Shown here piece by piece: positions 7,270 to 15,575 of a DNA stretch of 52,923 nt. A model generated the notes under the pieces. It worked only from the letters and a program-made list of their open reading frames with translations, was not told the origin of the DNA and did not search any database. How positions within the stretch are numbered: position 1 is the first letter of the stretch; each line of letters starts with the position of its first letter. This stretch comes from Sphaerotilus uruguayifluvii (GTDB lineage Bacteria; Pseudomonadota; Gammaproteobacteria; Burkholderiales; Burkholderiaceae_C), in the NCBI RefSeq assembly GCF_013294065.1, contig NZ_JABSNM010000022.1, positions 1 through 52,923 on the forward strand, given 5' to 3'. The position numbers and the translations under genes were made by a program.

Positions 7270-8376
7270 ATGTACCCACCCGCAGTTGGCCGCTGTTCAA
7301 AGCCAGAGACCTGATGCGGGGCGTCATCGAATCACTTCGACAGGACTGCGCGACATGAGCGAAATCCACCCCCAGGCCCGCACGACTCCTCGCACACGAG
7401 CCGAGATCAAAGCCAGTTCTGCTTCCCTGACGGAACTGGCCGAGCGCTACAACGTCAGCGTGGCCACGGTGCGCAAGTGGAAGCGCCGTGAAACGCCCGA
7501 GGATCTCTCCCACCGTCCGCACTCCTTGAGCACGACGCTCACCGCCGCGCAGGAGGCCATCGTGGTCGAGTTGCGCCGCCTGGTCCTGCTGCCGCTGGAT
7601 GATCTGCTGGTCATCACGCGCGAGTTCATCAACCCGCACGCCTCCCGCTCTGGCCTGGACCGCTGCCTGCGTCGCCACGGCGTGGCCAACCTGCGCGCGT
7701 TGCAGGCCGAACTCGTCGGCGAGGATCCTGCGCCTCCCAAGACGTTCAAGGACTACGAGCCGGGCTTCGTGCATGTGGACATCAAGTACCTGCCGCAGAT
7801 GCCCGACGAGGCTGCGCGCCGCTACCTGTTCGTGGCCATCGACCGCGCCACACGCTGGGTGTTCCTGCGCATCTACGCCCACCAGAGCGAGGCCAGCAGC
7901 ACGGACTTCCTGCGCCGGCTCTGTCAGGCCGCGCCGATGAAGATCCAGACCGTGCTGACCGACAACGGCAGCCAGTTCACCGACCGTTTCACCAGCAGGA
8001 CCAGAACCCCCAGCGGCCAGCATGCCTTCGACCAGCGGTGCCAGGCGCTTGGAATCGAGCACCGGCTGTGCCCGCCGCGTCACCCCCAGACCAACGGCAT
8101 GGTCGAGCGCTTCAATGGCCGCATCAGCGAGGTCATCGCCCAGACCCGCTTCGCCTGCGCCGAAGAACTCGAGACCACTCTGACCCATTACGCGGCCACC
8201 TACAACCACCGCATTCCCCAGCGGGCTCTCGATCATCTCTCTCCCGTTCAGGCACTCAAGCAGTGGCGCACTCGCCGGCCCGACTTGTTCGTCAAGCGGG
8301 TTTATGAACAGGCGGGACTCGACATATAGGCAGATCGGCAGCACCGGGGAATGCGATCAGCGATCGCCCGGGCACA
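7270..8376 (+). mobile_element. IS481-family insertion sequence (ends uncertain)
   Basis: The transposase at 7355-8329 defines the element. The ends are guesses: TGTACCC at 7270 and a possible inverted mate GGGCACA ending at 8376 match at only 6 of 7 bases, and no target duplication was found. The stretch from parB to the transposase (7063-7354) contains no other gene that I can support. Confidence 0.45.
7355..8329 (+). CDS. IS481-family transposase (DDE integrase-core)
   Basis: Read from the ATG at 7355 the protein has 324 aa; an in-frame ATG at 7286 gives 347. An N-terminal helix-turn-helix (SLTELAERYNVSVATVRKWKRRETPEDLSHRPH) precedes the retroviral-integrase-like DDE core: Asp in FVHVDIKYLPQ, Asp in VLTDNGSQFTD and Glu in NGMVERFNGRI. 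The C-terminal ALDHLSPVQAL motif is typical of IS481/IS3-type transposases. The frame is intact, so the enzyme could be active. It lies between parB and a degenerate region, suggesting that the accessory load was acquired beside the maintenance core. Confidence 0.88.
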   Translation: MSEIHPQARTTPRTRAEIKASSASLTELAERYNVSVATVRKWKRRETPEDLSHRPHSLSTTLTAAQEAIVVELRRLVLLPLDDLLVITREFINPHASRSGLDRCLRRHGVANLRALQAELVGEDPAPPKTFKDYEPGFVHVDIKYLPQMPDEAARRYLFVAIDRATRWVFLRIYAHQSEASSTDFLRRLCQAAPMKIQTVLTDNGSQFTDRFTSRTRTPSGQHAFDQRCQALGIEHRLCPPRHPQTNGMVERFNGRISEVIAQTRFACAEELETTLTHYAATYNHRIPQRALDHLSPVQALKQWRTRRPDLFVKRVYEQAGLDI

Positions 8377-8430
8377 CGAGAAGTTCGCATCGATTAATAT
8401 GCCGGCCTTTTCACCTGCCCCGCGCGAAGA

Positions 8431-10185
8431 ATGTTCTTGAACGTGCACGAGAACACGGCTTATTCCAGGCTGCCTCACCCTGACGATTTCGGGGTAGGCT
8501 TTTGCTTGCGAGGCCAGACCATCACGAGGGTGGATTCGCGTCGCCGCGAGCAGGCGGTTGAAAAGCTGATGGCCGAGCGGGGGCTGTCACGATGCCAGGC
8601 GATGCGCCTGCATCGTCAGCAGCGCAAGGACGACATGCGCCCTGCGTGCGACAAGATGCGCGAGGTCTTTCGCCACAACCTGCGGCGCGACCACGAGCAC
8701 CATCGCTGCCGCAAGCCCATCGACGCGACGCGGTCCGGGCTCAATCAGCTCCTGATCGGACCTGCCTGCCCCGACCAGGCCACTGCACACTGGGAGGCTC
8801 TGGCCGGTGAGCGGCCCTTCCGCACCAACGGCGTGCTGGCCCTCGAGCATGTGATCCAGCCTCCGCCTGAGCTCGACATTCCCGCTTTCTGGGCCAGCGT
8901 CCAGACCGTGCTGTGTGCCCGCTTCGACCATCCGATCTCGTTCGTCATTCACCGCGACCAGTCGCGGGTGCATGCGCATTTCGTGGCGATGCCGATCATC
9001 CAGGGTGTCTGGGTCGGCGCGGACGGACTGCGCCTCGCGCATCACCCGGACCGCGTTGCCGAAGATGTTCTTCGCCATCTCCAAGATTCGCATCGAGTTT
9101 TCTTTGATGTGCAGGTGCTGGCGCGTCATTCCCAATTGGGTGTCCCCTCTTGTGTCACTGCACCTGACGCTTTCTGCTGCTCAGCAGACTGGCACTCCCT
9201 GCTCATGAGTGCGGACGCGCGCAATTCGCACTCCAGCCCTACCCGTTTCGATGCCTGTACGGACTTCTTCAGAGACCGTGACCTCCAGATAGTGCAAGAC
9301 CCCGAATTGGCCTGCGAAGACGCGCTGTCGAGCGTCCATGCACTGGGGTACTTCGATTCGCCAGATGCCTGGGCGGACTATGACGACTCGGACGAGGCGC
9401 TGGGCCTGTTGGCCCAAGACAGTTTGACCGAACATCCGCGACAAAGAGCAGAGCGATGCCCAGGCCATCGTCATCACCGCTGGAGAGGCCGTCATCGCCG
9501 GCCGCTGCCCGTCCGGGTGCACAAACAACGCCAAGCATCACAGCCAAGTTTCGCTCACCCGATGCCGAGCCTATCGGGCCCCGTCCAGACGCCGCTGCGT
9601 CTCAGGTGGATACATGCCGCGTGGCGATGTGAGTGGATGCCCGAACAGTCCTGCAGTCGGCGGTCTCAGGGCACGATCCTGCGCTTCGAGTTCAAGCTGC
9701 TGTACAGCCTCTCGGTCGAGTCGGTTTGCCCAGACCCCGCTGCCGCGTCTCAAGCTGCCGCTGGGCATCAAGAATCTGCGCCAGATTCGGGAGGTCGGGC
9801 ACGACGACGTCGACAAGAGCGGCTTGCCGTCGACCTCATCGGCGCGGGCAAGTGCCCGACCCCGCCTCTTCCGCAAGAGTCCGCGGGTCGACTCGCTCAA
9901 GGAGCTGCTCACCGGTCTGGCCGCTCAGTGCCGTCCTGTGATCCGAATCGACCTGGGCGAAGGCGAGGTACATCGCCGGGTCGACCTCGAGCTGCGCCTG
10001 CACGAAATCATCGACGACCATGTGCGCCACCTCGGGCTGACGTGGCCACGATCCAGCCGCGCCGGGCCAGCGAGCGCAAGCGAGGTGCGCAGCCTGGGCA
10101 CAAGGGGATGTACCGGGCGGTACGTGTTCAGCCCCCCCTCCTTGACACGCCCGCCAAGGCCGTCAACCCGCTGAAGCCCGCGTAG
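8431..10185 (+). CDS. Possible Pre/Mob (MOBV-like) relaxase, C-terminus eroded
   Basis: The open frame is 584 codons, but only the first ~235 residues look like a real protein. There, HNLRRDHEHHRCRKPIDATRSGLNQLLIGP and PISFVIHRDQSRVHAHFVAMP resemble the two conserved blocks of plasmid Pre/Mob relaxases (H-R...N..L.GP, and the H-x-D...HxH metal-binding block, here HRDQSRVHAHF). Such enzymes nick oriT for mobilisation. Beyond about 9140 the reading frame passes through sequence whose best meaning lies in other frames or belongs to other families: an AAA-ATPase remnant at 9744-10036 and an IS66 remnant at its very end. The tail is therefore probably not native. The family assignment is tentative. 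Confidence 0.35.
   Translation: MFLNVHENTAYSRLPHPDDFGVGFCLRGQTITRVDSRRREQAVEKLMAERGLSRCQAMRLHRQQRKDDMRPACDKMREVFRHNLRRDHEHHRCRKPIDATRSGLNQLLIGPACPDQATAHWEALAGERPFRTNGVLALEHVIQPPPELDIPAFWASVQTVLCARFDHPISFVIHRDQSRVHAHFVAMPIIQGVWVGADGLRLAHHPDRVAEDVLRHLQDSHRVFFDVQVLARHSQLGVPSCVTAPDAFCCSADWHSLLMSADARNSHSSPTRFDACTDFFRDRDLQIVQDPELACEDALSSVHALGYFDSPDAWADYDDSDEALGLLAQDSLTEHPRQRAERCPGHRHHRWRGRHRRPLPVRVHKQRQASQPSFAHPMPSLSGPVQTPLRLRWIHAAWRCEWMPEQSCSRRSQGTILRFEFKLLYSLSVESVCPDPAAASQAAAGHQESAPDSGGRARRRRQERLAVDLIGAGKCPTPPLPQESAGRLAQGAAHRSGRSVPSCDPNRPGRRRGTSPGRPRAAPARNHRRPCAPPRADVATIQPRRASERKRGAQPGHKGMYRAVRVQPPLLDTPAKAVNPLKPA
9744..10036 (+). pseudogene. Remnant of an AAA-ATPase/PD-(D/E)XK family gene (copy 1)
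   Basis: Translated in its own frame this gives LPRLKLPLGIKNLRQIREVG and DDVDKSG, nearly the same as the start of the intact gene at 12571. It is followed by frame-shifted bits of the P-loop region (LFRKSPRVDSLKELLTGLAAQ) and a PVIRIDLGEGEV segment. The Walker A is destroyed and most of the gene is missing. It shares the segment ending IIDDHVRHLGL with the second remnant at 11990-12169, so both derive from a related, slightly different family member. Confidence 0.75.
10039..10125 (+). pseudogene. IS66-type transposase fragment
   Basis: About 85 bp encode PRRASERKRGAQPGHKGMYRA, matching residues ~70-92 of the intact transposase that starts 180 bp downstream (PRRASERKRGGQPGHKGTYRA). It joins directly to the preceding AAA-ATPase remnant, so it is a scar of an older IS66 insertion or an abortive recombination next to the present copy. 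Confidence 0.75.
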
Positions 10186-10219
10186 ACAGCGCGCGAGTGC
10201 GGCGGGAGAGTCAGGCTCG

Positions 10220-11578
10220 ATGAACCCGCCCCCATCTCTCGAGCCCGAAGACCTGCCCGCCAAGCCGCAGACGCTGGCGCAGTGCCACGAAGTGATCGAC
10301 ACGCTGGGCCAGCAGCTGGCCCAGCTGCGCGAGCAGGTGGCGTGGCTGCAGGAGCGGGTGAAGCTGGACTCGCGCAACTCGTCGAAGCCGCCGTCGTCGG
10401 ACGTGGCGGGGACGAGCCGGCCGCGCCGGGCCAGCGAGCGCAAGCGAGGCGGTCAGCCCGGGCACAAGGGGACGTACCGGGCGCTGCTGGACGAGGGCGA
10501 GGTCGATGCGGTGCACGATCTGCGGCCGCCCGAGGTGTGCGAGTGCGGCGGGCCGATCGAGCCGGGTCGGGCGCTGCGCCACCAGGTGACAGACCTGGCG
10601 CAGGCGGTGCGGGCCGAGGTGCAGGAGTACCGGCTGTACCGCGGGGTGTGCGGGCACTGCTGCAAGACGCACGAGAGCGTGCTGCCGGCCGGGGTGCCTC
10701 GTGGGCAGATCGGGCCGAGGGCGCTGGCCCTGATCGGGGCGCTGGGCACAAAGTACCACCTGACGCAGGACAAGATCCGCACGCTGCTGGGGGAGGTGCT
10801 GGGGGTGAGGTTCAGCCTGGGGGCGATCTCGCAGGCGCAAGGGGTGGTGGCGCGGGCGCTGCAGGCGCCGGTGCAGCAGGCGGCGGCGAGCTGCGCGGGT
10901 GCGGCGGTGCTGCACATGGACGAGACGAGCTGGCGCCAGGCGGGCTCGCCGACGCGGCACTGGGTGTGGGCGACGGTGCAGCCGCAGGTGGTGGTCTACC
11001 AGGTGCTGCCCTCGCGGGCGCGCTACGTAGCACAGGCGCTGGCGGGCGAGCGCCCGGCCGGCGTGCTGGTGACGGACCGCTACGCGGTGTACGACTGGGT
11101 GGCGCCCGAGCGGCGCCAGGTGTGCTGGGCGCACCTGCTGCGCGACTTCGAGCGCATCGCCGGCCGCGCCGGCCGGCGTCTGCTCGGGCTGGGGCGGGTG
11201 ATGTTCCGCTGGCGCGCGCGCGGCGCCGGCCCGGCCGAATTCGAAAGGTTGCAGACCCGGGTGCGCCAGGCGCTCGAGCGCGGCACGCGCGCAGGCTGCC
11301 GACGCACCGCGCAGACCTGCGCCCACCTGCTCGCCCAGGAGGTCTCGCTGTGGACCTTCACCCGGCACGCCGGCGTTGAGCCCACCAACAACGCAGCCGA
11401 GCAGGCGCTGCGCACGGTGGTGCTCAAGCGCAAGATCAGCGGCCCGACGCGCTCGACGCGCGGCCAGCACTTCGTCGCCCGGGGCTTCTCCGTGATGGAG
11501 CGCTGCCGCCGCCAGGACCGCGACCTGCGCGCCTGGCTGGGCGCCGGCCCGATGCCCTCGCTGCTGCCCGGCGGCTGA
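10220..11578 (+). CDS. IS66-family transposase (single-ORF, ISBst12-like type)
   Basis: A 452-aa protein. An N-terminal coiled coil (QLAQLREQVAWLQERVKLDSRNSSKPPSSD) leads to the basic QPGHKG segment and a zinc-finger-like region (CECGG...CGHCCKTHE). The DDE core follows: Asp in VLHMDETSWRQAG, Asp in VLVTDRYAVYDW, and Glu in the C-terminal GVEPTNNAAEQALR. No tnpA or tnpB accessory genes accompany it, as in the ISBst12 branch of IS66. Terminal inverted repeats were not identified. It lies between two remnants of the same AAA-ATPase family, one at each side, which suggests insertion into or recombination around that gene. The frame is intact. Confidence 0.9.
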   Translation: MNPPPSLEPEDLPAKPQTLAQCHEVIDTLGQQLAQLREQVAWLQERVKLDSRNSSKPPSSDVAGTSRPRRASERKRGGQPGHKGTYRALLDEGEVDAVHDLRPPEVCECGGPIEPGRALRHQVTDLAQAVRAEVQEYRLYRGVCGHCCKTHESVLPAGVPRGQIGPRALALIGALGTKYHLTQDKIRTLLGEVLGVRFSLGAISQAQGVVARALQAPVQQAAASCAGAAVLHMDETSWRQAGSPTRHWVWATVQPQVVVYQVLPSRARYVAQALAGERPAGVLVTDRYAVYDWVAPERRQVCWAHLLRDFERIAGRAGRRLLGLGRVMFRWRARGAGPAEFERLQTRVRQALERGTRAGCRRTAQTCAHLLAQEVSLWTFTRHAGVEPTNNAAEQALRTVVLKRKISGPTRSTRGQHFVARGFSVMERCRRQDRDLRAWLGAGPMPSLLPGG

Positions 11579-11702
11579 GCGCGCCGGCTGGGCTCACTTC
11601 ATCGCGTTGCTGTTCGTGCTTCCTGGTGGCGGGGCCTGCCGGGAGGTGTGGGGCTGGGCGCGTCAAGGAAGGGGCGCGTGAATACGTACTTCGCATGAGG
11701 AA

Positions 11703-11870
11703 GGGACATCCATGGGAGGGGTGACATCCACGGGAGGGGTGACATCCACGGGAGGGGTGACATCCACGGGAGGGGTGACATCCATGGGAGGGGTGACATC
11801 CATGGGAGGGGTGACATCCATGGGAGGGGTGACATCCATGGGAGGGGTGACATCCATGGGAGGGGTGACG
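11703..11870. repeat. Tandem 18-bp repeat (nine copies)
   Basis: Nine copies of an 18-bp unit, GGGAGGGGTGACATCCAY, run head to tail from about 11712, with a partial copy before and an imperfect end. Copies 2-4 carry CAC where the others carry CAT, so the array grew by block duplication. The unit is a multiple of 3 and encodes GGVTSM/T, but the surrounding frame shows no known protein. The G-rich strand (GGGAGGGG) could form G-quadruplexes. Confidence 0.9.
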
Positions 11871-11989
11871 CTGGTGCTAAGGGTTCGGGGCCGCGCAGTT
11901 GTCTGTGCGTGCGGTAACCCTGGGTGGTCCGCACGATGCCTCTTTGCCATCGACCCCGGGAAACATCTCGGCCTTGAGGCCGTACCCTC

Positions 11990-12169
11990 ATCGAGGGCAA
12001 CCGGGCTCTGTTCCATGGTCTGGTAGCGGAACCCCGATATGACGGGTCAAAGCAGCACCCGGTGATGCACATCGACTTGGACGCAGGCGAGGCGAGGTAC
12101 ACCGCCGGGCCGAGCTCGATCTGCCTCTGAACAAGATCATCGACGACCATGTGCACCACCTCGGGCTAG
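11990..12169 (+). pseudogene. Remnant of an AAA-ATPase/PD-(D/E)XK family gene (copy 2)
   Basis: In frame, this encodes IEGNRALFHGLVAEPRY followed by SKQHPVMHIDLDAGEA. It aligns with the intact gene's EGNQALFTGLAAESRW...HPVIRISF just after its P-loop. A stop at 12128 and a frameshift end it, and the shifted DNA still resembles the IIDDHV..HLGL segment of remnant 1. No gene was seen between 11579 and 12570 apart from this remnant and the tandem repeat. Confidence 0.75.
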
Positions 12170-12570
12170 TGTGGCATCCCCCGTCGCTCAGTGGCCGTTT
12201 CGGCGAACCGATCCACCTCGGCGGCTGATGTCGCCAGAGCGCGAGCGCTCAAGCCGCCGTGCTCGCACTGGCGCCGCATCAACTGCTAAGGTGGCACTAA
12301 GGTTTTTGGCAGCGATCTTCACCGCGGCCGAGGCGGATTGATCACTCCCATCCGACTTGATGCCGTGCCGCGTGTGATCAAGAATCGGCATGCCGTCACC
12401 TCCGCATGGTGATCGGGGGCCGGTGCGCCGCATCTGCTCGGGGGCCCCTTTTCACGACGGCGTGCTGAACCTTGGGCAGCGATAGCCCTGCGCGCCTCGG
12501 GTCGATGCCAAGGTGTCTCCGCTCCAGACCGCAGCCCCTGTCCGAGGGGCGTACTCCGTACACTCAGGCC

Positions 12571-14148
12571 ATGACCACGCCCGCGCTCCCTCGCCTCAAG
12601 CTGCCCCTGGGCATCCAGAACCTGCGCCAGATACGCGAAGGCGGCCACTACTACGTCGACAAGAGCGGCATGGCCGTCGATCTCATCGAGGCCGGCAAGT
12701 ACTACTTCCTGAGCCGCCCGCGCCGCTTCGGCAAGAGCCTGCTGGTCGACACGCTCAAGGAGATTTTCGAGGGCAACCAGGCGCTGTTCACCGGCCTGGC
12801 CGCCGAATCCCGCTGGGACTGGTCCAAGCGCCATCCGGTGATCCGCATCAGCTTCTCCAGCGGCTCCGGCCTGCAAGGCCGCCTGCTGGCGCAGCGCATC
12901 CGCGAGAACCTGCGGGTCAACCGCGTCGCGCTCGACCTGCCGCTGCCCGTCGGACTGCCCGAAGAGGACCTGGCGGGCAACTTCGCCGACCTGATTCGCC
13001 AGGCCCATCAGAGCCGGGGCGAGCGCGCCGTCGTGCTGGTCGACGAGTACGACAAGCCGATGCTCGATCACCTCACCGATCCGGCCGTGGCCCAGGCCCA
13101 GCGCGACATGCTGAGCGAGCTCTACGGCACGCTCAAGGACTGCGACGAGCACTTGCGCTTCGTCTTCCTGACGGGCGTGTCGAAGTTCAGCAAGGTCAGC
13201 CTGTTCTCCGGGCTCAACAACCTCACCGACATCACGCTCGATGCTCGGTGGAGCGCACTGTGCGGCTACACCGACGAGGACATCGACACCGTCTTTGCGC
13301 CCGAGCTGCCCGGGCTGGACCGCGACGAGATCCGGCGCTGGTACAACGGCTATAACTGGCTCGGCACCGGGGTCTACAACCCTTACGACGTGCTCAACCT
13401 GTTCCAGAAGCGAGTGTTCGGCGCGTACTGGTTCGAGACGGGAACGCCGTCCTTCCTGGTCAAGCTGCTCGCCGAGCGCAAGGTCTTCCTGCCTCGGCTT
13501 CAGGTGCTGCACACCACGGCGGCGCTGCTCTCCAGTTTCGACGTCGACCGCATCACCCCGGAGGCGCTGCTGTTCCAGGCGGGCTATCTCACCATCCACG
13601 ACGTGCGCCAGCCGGTGCTGGGCAAGTGGATGTACACGCTGGGCTATCCGAACCGCGAGGTCGAGGCGAGCCTGAACGAGGTGTTGCTGCCCGAGTACGG
13701 CGTGCCGGGTGACGCCGAGGCGCAGGAGCGGCTGACGGTGATCCTGCAGCGCGGTGCGCTCGACGAGCTGGAGGGCTTGATCCGCGCACTGTTCGCCAGC
13801 ATTCCGAGCGACTGGTATCGCAGCAACCCGCTCGCCGGCTTCGAGGGCCATTACGCGAGCGTCTTCTACAGCCACTTCGCGGCGCTGGGGCTGGACGTGC
13901 GGGTGGAAGACGCCACCAGCCACGGGCGCATCGACATGGCGGTGCTGCACGCCGGGCGGGTGTTCCTGTTCGAGTTCAAGGTCGTCGACCGCCAGGCGAC
14001 CGGACAGGCCCTCCGACAGATCAAGGACCGCGGCTACGCGGACAAGTACCGCGCCCGCGGCGAGCCGATCCACCTCGTCGGCATCGAGTTCGGCCGGGCC
14101 GAGCGCAACGTCGTCGGCTTCGAGGTGGAGACGATCTCGGCCGCCTGA
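12571..14148 (+). CDS. AAA-ATPase-like protein with C-terminal PD-(D/E)XK nuclease-like domain
   Basis: A 525-aa protein starting at the ATG at 12571; the open frame reaches further upstream but without homology. It opens LPLGIQNLRQIREGGHYYVDKSG, the hallmark of the AAA-ATPase_like family (PF09820), with the unusual P-loop SRPRRFGKSLLVDTL at about 49-63 and a Walker B-like VVLVDEYDKPML near 155. The C-terminus (about 440-525) carries SHGRIDMAVLHAGRVFLFEFKV, matching the PD-(D/E)XK-like PDDEXK_9 domain (Asp in RIDM, E-x-K in EFK). The family is abundant, often multicopy and in mobile regions; a defence or DNA-processing role is suspected but unproven. Two decayed relatives lie upstream, the pattern of a gene subject to repeated gain and loss. 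Confidence 0.85.
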   Translation: MTTPALPRLKLPLGIQNLRQIREGGHYYVDKSGMAVDLIEAGKYYFLSRPRRFGKSLLVDTLKEIFEGNQALFTGLAAESRWDWSKRHPVIRISFSSGSGLQGRLLAQRIRENLRVNRVALDLPLPVGLPEEDLAGNFADLIRQAHQSRGERAVVLVDEYDKPMLDHLTDPAVAQAQRDMLSELYGTLKDCDEHLRFVFLTGVSKFSKVSLFSGLNNLTDITLDARWSALCGYTDEDIDTVFAPELPGLDRDEIRRWYNGYNWLGTGVYNPYDVLNLFQKRVFGAYWFETGTPSFLVKLLAERKVFLPRLQVLHTTAALLSSFDVDRITPEALLFQAGYLTIHDVRQPVLGKWMYTLGYPNREVEASLNEVLLPEYGVPGDAEAQERLTVILQRGALDELEGLIRALFASIPSDWYRSNPLAGFEGHYASVFYSHFAALGLDVRVEDATSHGRIDMAVLHAGRVFLFEFKVVDRQATGQALRQIKDRGYADKYRARGEPIHLVGIEFGRAERNVVGFEVETISAA

Positions 14149-14302
14149 GGGGCGATGCAGGCCGCTTCATCCCTGCGGCTTCAGGTGAGGTGCGGGGAAG
14201 GGTCGGTGACAGGGCGTGGCCTGCGCAAGTGCTTGATCGGACGGATTTTTCTGGATTCGCCGGGTCTCGATGGATCCGGTTTTTCATCAAAGAACACCGT
14301 CC

Positions 14303-14322
14303 ATGATAATGAAACTTATCAT
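14303..14322. promoter_or_regulatory. Inverted repeat in an AT-rich intergenic region
   Basis: ATGATAA-(6 nt)-TTATCAT forms a 20-bp perfect inverted repeat, followed directly by a second palindrome, CATGATCATG. The 373-bp gap 14149-14521 is clearly more AT-rich than its surroundings and has no gene that I can support. The repeat lies 200 bp before the EEP gene, so it may be an operator for that gene and the downstream operon. Confidence 0.45.
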
Positions 14323-14521
14323 GATCATGATTTCATCAAATCATCGAAAGATGACCCTTCGGCATTGGGCTCAGGGCGATGGCCGCCAGCGACGGCGCAC
14401 CATGGAAAACGCACGGCGCGGCCCCGATCAACGTGATAAGCCCTCTGTCCGACGTGCGTCAGGCATAGGTTTCGTTGGTCGTATCTGATAAATCTGCGGA
14501 TCCTGAACAGGTCCGCTGCCC

Positions 14522-15496
14522 ATGCCCGACATCACCGACCCGCCCCCACCTGCCGTCGCTCGCGACATCGCCGCCTTGTGCGCTCATCTCGACCAGCACG
14601 TGCCCAAACGCCTGCCCGGCCAGAACCTGCTGATCGCCACCTGGAACCTGCGCGCCTTCGCCTCCCTGACCCGCGAATGGACCGCCTCCGCCAAGGCTTC
14701 CCCGAAACGCGACCTGCGCGCCCTGCTGGCCATCGGCGAGATCATCCGCCGCTTCGACGTGATCGCCCTCCAGGAGGTCAAGGGTGATCTGCGCGCGCTG
14801 CGCGATCTGCTGCGCTGGCTCGGCGATGACTGGGCCTTCCTGATGACTGACGTGACTCAGGGCGTCTCGGGCAACGACGAGCGCATGGCCTTCCTCTACG
14901 ACACCACCCGCCTCAAGCCCTCCGGCCTGGCCTGCGAGCTGGTCGTGCCCCAGGAGTGGCTCCAGCAGGTCGGCCCCGACGCCCTCCAGCGCCAGTTCGC
15001 CCGCACGCCCTACGCCGTCAGCTTTCGCGCCGGCGCCACCACCTTCATCCTCGTGACCCTGCATGTGCTGTATGGCAGCTCCAGCACCGAGCGCATCCCC
15101 GAGCTCAAGGCCATCGCCCGCTGGATGCGCGACTGGGCCGACCAGACCAGCGACTGGTCGCAGAACCTCATCGTGCTGGGCGACTTCAACATCGATCGCC
15201 AGGGCGATCAGCTCTGGCAGGCTTTCACCTCCACCGGCCTGACGGTGCCAGATGCACTCAACAAGGTGCCTCGCACTCTCTTTTCCAACCCCGACAAGCC
15301 TGACCAGGGCGCCTTCTACGACCAGATCGCCTGGTTCAAGGACAGCGCAGGTCAGCAGCAGATGCACGCACGCCTGCGCCAGGCCGGTCACATCGACTTC
15401 ACTCCCTTCCTCTATACCGACCAGAAGATGACCCGGCTGGCGCTCTCCCACCGCGTCTCGGATCACTTTCCTCTCTGGGCCGAGTTCGCACTCTGA
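14522..15496 (+). CDS. Endonuclease/exonuclease/phosphatase (EEP) family protein
   Basis: A 324-aa cytosolic protein with the EEP (DNase I-like) signature in order: Asn42 in LLIATWNLRAF, Glu85 in IALQEVKGD, a His in VTLHVLYG, GDFNIDR near residue 220, and the terminal SDHFPLWAEF. All catalytic positions are present, so it is a metal-dependent phosphodiesterase acting on DNA, RNA or a small phosphoester; the substrate cannot be told from sequence. No signal peptide is visible. It lies 79 bp before jetA on the same strand and might be co-expressed with Wadjet, but EEP genes are not a known Wadjet component. Its overall composition resembles the Jet genes. Confidence 0.85.
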   Translation: MPDITDPPPPAVARDIAALCAHLDQHVPKRLPGQNLLIATWNLRAFASLTREWTASAKASPKRDLRALLAIGEIIRRFDVIALQEVKGDLRALRDLLRWLGDDWAFLMTDVTQGVSGNDERMAFLYDTTRLKPSGLACELVVPQEWLQQVGPDALQRQFARTPYAVSFRAGATTFILVTLHVLYGSSSTERIPELKAIARWMRDWADQTSDWSQNLIVLGDFNIDRQGDQLWQAFTSTGLTVPDALNKVPRTLFSNPDKPDQGAFYDQIAWFKDSAGQQQMHARLRQAGHIDFTPFLYTDQKMTRLALSHRVSDHFPLWAEFAL

Positions 15497-15525
15497 GTGC
15501 GCCTGCGGGCCGTTTCTCCGCGACC

Positions 15526-15540
15526 TTATTTGAAAAATAA
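15526..15540. promoter_or_regulatory. Inverted repeat / AT-rich promoter candidate before jetA
   Basis: TTATTT-GAA-AAATAA lies in the 79-bp gap between the EEP gene and jetA, the only AT-rich point in an otherwise very GC-rich stretch. It could be the jet promoter or its operator. No convincing -35/-10 pair could be fixed. Confidence 0.35.
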
Positions 15541-15575
15541 AATCATCACGGTTATCGTCGCGGAACGACACCGGC

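Noticed and set aside
7268..8344. A 358-codon minus-strand frame
   Set aside because: The plus-strand product has the integrase-type DDE residues; the minus-strand translation has no recognisable feature.
12319..14073. A 584-codon open frame on the minus strand
   Set aside because: It is antisense to the intact AAA-ATPase/PD-(D/E)XK gene. Very GC-rich codons keep the opposite strand open, and its translation shows no motif.
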